Shown: piece by piece, positions 7,266-8,841 of the stretch
Layout: each line of letters starts with the position of its first letter
Position numbering within the stretch: the stretch's first letter is position 1
Source of the DNA: RGIG6353 sp045590615
GTDB taxonomy: Bacteria; Bacillota; Clostridia; Oscillospirales; SIG627
NCBI GenBank assembly: GCA_045590615.1
Contig: JAZNRH010000067.1
Coordinates: 1-8,841 of the forward strand
DNA length: 8,841 nt
Reading direction: 5' to 3'
Translations under genes and position numbers: made by a program
Notes under the pieces: model-generated
What the model saw: the letters and a program-made list of their open reading frames with translations, nothing else
Told to the model about the DNA's origin: nothing
Database searches by the model: none

Positions 7266-7307
7266 GGGCTGTAAAAGACAAATTCAGTTTTTTACAGTCC
7301 TTTTTTC
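7266..7307 (+). terminator. Intrinsic terminator
   Basis: GGGCTGTAAAA (7266-7276) pairs with TTTTACAGTCC (7290-7300, one G-U) and is followed by TTTTTTC. It is a classic U-tract terminator but has no recognised gene just upstream, so it suggests a transcript (possibly a small RNA) coming from 7101-7265, or read-through protection for the zinc-ribbon gene. The stem sequence recurs at the right edge of the window. Confidence 0.8.
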
Positions 7308-7364
7308 TTTGATGTGGGCAAGGTTGAGCAATAGTGAACAATTGTAAATGTTTGTAAAATCCTA

Positions 7365-7392
7365 TTGCATTTTTGCCTTTTTAAGCTATAAT
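7365..7392 (+). promoter_or_regulatory. Promoter of the zinc-ribbon gene
   Basis: TTGCAT (7365-7370), 16-nt spacer, TATAAT (7387-7392). The predicted start near 7399 leaves only about 12 nt before the start codon at 7411, so the ribosome binding site would be at the very 5' end of the mRNA. Two TTGTAAA copies 10 nt apart (7342-7348, 7352-7358) lie just upstream and could bind a regulator. Confidence 0.6.
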
Positions 7393-7410
7393 TTTCTTGA
7401 GGTGAAAATT

Positions 7411-7836
7411 TTGAGAAACTTTTTTAACAAAATGCTTTACAGACTGCAGATATTTATGCAAGGCAGATACGGAGTTGACGAGCTGTATCGTTTTTTGTTC
7501 GTGGTTTACGCTGTACTGCTCGTTGTCAATGCCTTCGTTCACTCAGCCGGCATATACATTGCGCTCTGGGTTTTGCTCATATACGGACTATTCAGAATAT
7601 TGTCAAAGAACATTTCTGCAAGGCAGAAGGAAAACGCCAAATATCTCATTATTAAGAGCAAGCTTAAAAAGAAGCTTGAGCAATTAAAGACGAGGGCGAA
7701 GGACAAGGAGCACGTCTACAAGACCTGTCCTCATTGCAGGGCGACACTCAGATTGCCAAGGCGCAAGGGTAAGCACACTGTCAACTGTCCGAGATGCCAC
7801 AAGGAGTTTGGCGTAAGGGTTTTCAAAGGGAACTGA
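7411..7836 (+). CDS. Small membrane protein with C-terminal zinc ribbon
   Basis: A 141-residue protein of unknown function. Two hydrophobic segments (about 27-43 and 46-64) form a membrane hairpin, then a Lys/Glu-rich helix (about 70-103, possible coiled coil), then a zinc ribbon: CPHC (106-109) and CPRC (126-129), with LRLPRRKGKHTV between them. Such treble-cysteine-pair ribbons bind one zinc and often serve protein or nucleic-acid contacts. The ribbon should face the cytoplasm. The start is TTG 7411, with GAGGTGA (7399-7405) just upstream; ATG 7432 would lack a site, and the in-frame upstream extension to 7348 lies in the promoter. It has its own promoter and converges on the RepA-like gene, overlapping it by 14 bp. 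Similar small ribbon proteins are common in Clostridia, but I cannot name a role. Confidence 0.75.
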   Translation: MRNFFNKMLYRLQIFMQGRYGVDELYRFLFVVYAVLLVVNAFVHSAGIYIALWVLLIYGLFRILSKNISARQKENAKYLIIKSKLKKKLEQLKTRAKDKEHVYKTCPHCRATLRLPRRKGKHTVNCPRCHKEFGVRVFKGN

Positions 7837-8650
7837 GGTCCTCCTTGACCCATTTTTCCCAGCTCGACTCGCTGACGGTAGGCGAATTGTAAAGCGCTGT
7901 AATATAAAACGAGCGCAGACTGTTCGGAGGGGTCTCCATTCGGCGAACAGCCTCGTGAAGATACTCTATGTTGCTCTTGTTAAGAGTCAGATATCTTTCT
8001 CTGACAAGCTCGATGGGTACGTTCTCGGAGTTAATTCTGACGTACCTGCCCGTTGAGGACATAACGTCAAGCATCAGCTCGATTTTTTCGTCGAGCCAAT
8101 ACTTTGAAATATATCCGTCCGAAATGATGGCGTCGTAGCTTATGCTCTCTTTTAACTCAGACTCATAAGCTCTTCGCTTTTTTACAGGCTCTGCCTCTTC
8201 GACTCCCTCCTCTTTTGATAGAAGGATGGAGTCTTTCTTATTTAAGTCATTCTTATTTATATTATTCTTATTACGTTCTACTTTTTTAACTTCTTGAAAT
8301 CCTTTTTTTGCACTTCTTGAACTCTGATTTTCCAACTCCTTGGACTCCTCTTTTAAGAACACTAAGTCTGCCTTGCCCTGACCTCTTTTCTTGCGTTCTA
8401 TCAAATCTGCCACCTCAAGCTCTGCAAGGGTTTTTATAGCTTTGTTGTTAGAGCAATTGATAATTTTCCTTATCTCAGAGATTGTGAAAATAACGTACAC
8501 ACGTCCCTGCTCGTCGCAAAAGCCGTTTAGCTTTGAGAGCTTCATTCTTGCGCAAATATGTCCGTAGAGTATCTTTGCATCGCATGTCATATTACTGTAT
8601 TCGTCTGTGAATAACTGTGTGGGTACTTTAATAAACGTTTTGCTTGTCAT
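7823..8650 (-). CDS. RepA_N/DUF6017-type replication initiator-like protein
   Basis: A 275-residue protein. The N-terminal domain (1-100) is the RepA_N winged-helix type seen in initiators of Firmicutes plasmids and integrative elements: KVPTQLFTDEYSNMTCDAKILYG, then DEQGRVYVIFTISEIRKIINC and a recognition-helix region ending LIERKKRGQGKADLV. A charged, Asn/Lys-rich linker (about 101-165) follows, then a DUF6017-like C-terminal domain (171-258) with ISYDAI, LMLDVM, VPIELVRERYLTLN and FYITALYNSP. The start is ATG at 8650 (minus strand), behind an AAAGGAA site; the frame continues upstream through promoter DNA and is not used. The overall order, DNA-binding domain, low-complexity linker, DUF6017, matches the family, so I read it as intact. 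No parA, relaxase, integrase or other plasmid genes are in the window, so it may be a chromosomal relic or the edge of an integrated element. Confidence 0.85.
   Translation of the reverse strand: MTSKTFIKVPTQLFTDEYSNMTCDAKILYGHICARMKLSKLNGFCDEQGRVYVIFTISEIRKIINCSNNKAIKTLAELEVADLIERKKRGQGKADLVFLKEESKELENQSSRSAKKGFQEVKKVERNKNNINKNDLNKKDSILLSKEEGVEEAEPVKKRRAYESELKESISYDAIISDGYISKYWLDEKIELMLDVMSSTGRYVRINSENVPIELVRERYLTLNKSNIEYLHEAVRRMETPPNSLRSFYITALYNSPTVSESSWEKWVKEDLSSL
8235..8273. repeat. Three 15-nt-period repeats inside the RepA-like gene
   Basis: TTCTTATTT begins at 8235 and 8250, and TTCTTATTA at 8265, exactly 15 nt apart. They encode the linker series NKNNI, NKNDL, NKKDS. In RepA_N plasmids the replication origin is known to lie in repeats within the middle of the rep gene, so this AT-rich array is the natural origin candidate. 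Against that, three copies is few and a repetitive linker can arise by slippage. Confidence 0.5.
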
Positions 8651-8683
8651 ATTTTTTATTCCTTTCTTTTGGTTTCTAACTCT

Positions 8684-8712
8684 ATTATATACTGACATTG
8701 ACTGACATACAA
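8684..8712 (-). promoter_or_regulatory. Promoter of the RepA-like gene
   Basis: On the minus strand, TATAAT (plus 8684-8689) follows a 17-nt spacer from TTGTAT (plus 8707-8712). The -10 is perfect, the -35 is weak (three of six). The start codon is at 8650, giving a leader of about 25-30 nt with the ribosome binding site in it. The promoter sits among the TGACA boxes, so occupancy of those boxes should block it. Confidence 0.65.
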
Positions 8713-8728
8713 TGACATGTACCTGACA
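8693..8728. repeat. Four helically phased TGACA boxes (iteron-like operator)
   Basis: TGACA occurs at 8693-8697, 8703-8707, 8713-8717 and 8724-8728, spaced 10, 10 and 11 nt, so all boxes face the same side of the helix. They cover the -35 and spacer of the RepA-like promoter. This is what an autoregulating initiator or a cooperative repressor would bind. Confidence 0.7.
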
Positions 8729-8757
8729 ACTTTTATTCAAAAGGGGTTGTAGCCTTC

Positions 8758-8786
8758 GGACTCCCGAAAAGCATAATTTGTTTTAT
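8758..8786 (+). repeat. Third, partial copy of the intergenic repeat
   Basis: GGACTCCCGAAAAGCATAA is identical to part of copy 2 (from 7028), and TTGTTT continues after one mismatch. Beyond that the sequence diverges. It lies upstream of the RepA-like gene, so copies of the repeat sit on both sides of the zinc-ribbon/RepA pair, in the same orientation. Confidence 0.8.
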
Positions 8787-8812
8787 TTTTTACTAATCAT
8801 AACAAGAAGGGC

Positions 8813-8841
8813 TGTAAAAAAACTGATATAGTTTTTTTACA
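8813..8841 (+). terminator. Perfect hairpin at the window edge, terminator-like
   Basis: TGTAAAAAAACT (8813-8824), loop GATAT, AGTTTTTTTACA (8830-8841): a perfect 12-bp stem reaching the last base. The left side, GGGCTGTAAAA, is the same sequence as the left arm of the terminator at 7266. The right arm probably continues past the window into a U-tract. No plus-strand gene lies directly upstream, so it may serve the opposite strand or belong to the repeat family. Confidence 0.6.

Noticed and set aside
7171..7347. 58-codon plus-strand reading frame starting ATG 7171
   Set aside because: It has no ribosome binding site, runs through a GC-rich hairpin and a strong terminator, and shows no recognisable protein features.
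8651..8740. N-terminal extension of the RepA-like protein to 8740
   Set aside because: These 30 codons cover the promoter and TGACA boxes; the family start motif and ribosome binding site place the start at 8650.

Overview
The window looks like chromosomal DNA from a low-GC Gram-positive bacterium, most likely a Clostridia member (Bacillota) of a gut-commensal type. The signs are AT-rich DNA, AAGGAG-type ribosome binding sites, TTG starts, sigma-A-like promoters, intrinsic terminators with U-tracts, and protein families typical of that group: a MATE efflux remnant, a CapA-like protein, a ClC with a TrkA-C domain, and a RepA_N/DUF6017 initiator-like protein. The genus cannot be fixed from this sequence.

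Layout. (1) 1-168: the left edge, a leader that can fold into a closed multi-stem structure, upstream of an MFS transporter of the organophosphate:phosphate antiporter type (169-1416) that ends in a strong terminator (1420-1453). (2) 1454-1786: a good sigma-A promoter (1478-1506) followed directly by a decayed, internally deleted MATE gene (1532-1809). (3) 1787-6843: four tightly packed plus-strand genes that look like one operon: an M20 metallopeptidase, a CapA-like metallophosphatase with no signal peptide, an acyltransferase-3 membrane protein, and a ClC anion transporter with a cytoplasmic TrkA-C domain and altered filter residues. (4) 6844-7410: a gene-free, hairpin-rich stretch with two 90-nt direct repeats, a possible terminal-inverted-repeat element (6853-7257) and another terminator. 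(5) 7411-7836: a small membrane zinc-ribbon protein. (6) 7823-8650, minus strand: a RepA-like replication initiator, convergent with and overlapping the zinc-ribbon gene. It has three 15-nt-period repeats inside its linker and four TGACA boxes at 10/10/11-nt spacing over its promoter. (7) 8651-8841: that promoter, a third partial copy of the intergenic repeat, and a perfect 12-bp hairpin running to the window edge.

Working together. The peptidase and CapA-like genes are translationally close (the CapA Shine-Dalgarno overlaps the peptidase stop), and CapA overlaps or abuts the acyltransferase. A shared role in hydrolysing or modifying an amide- or glutamate-containing compound is possible, but it is inferred from context only. 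The RepA-like gene, its periodic repeats and the repeats around it suggest a remnant or small integrated replicon beside the transporter operon. The two most distinctive signals are the iteron-like arrays of the RepA-like gene and the palindromic repeat element at 6853-7257.
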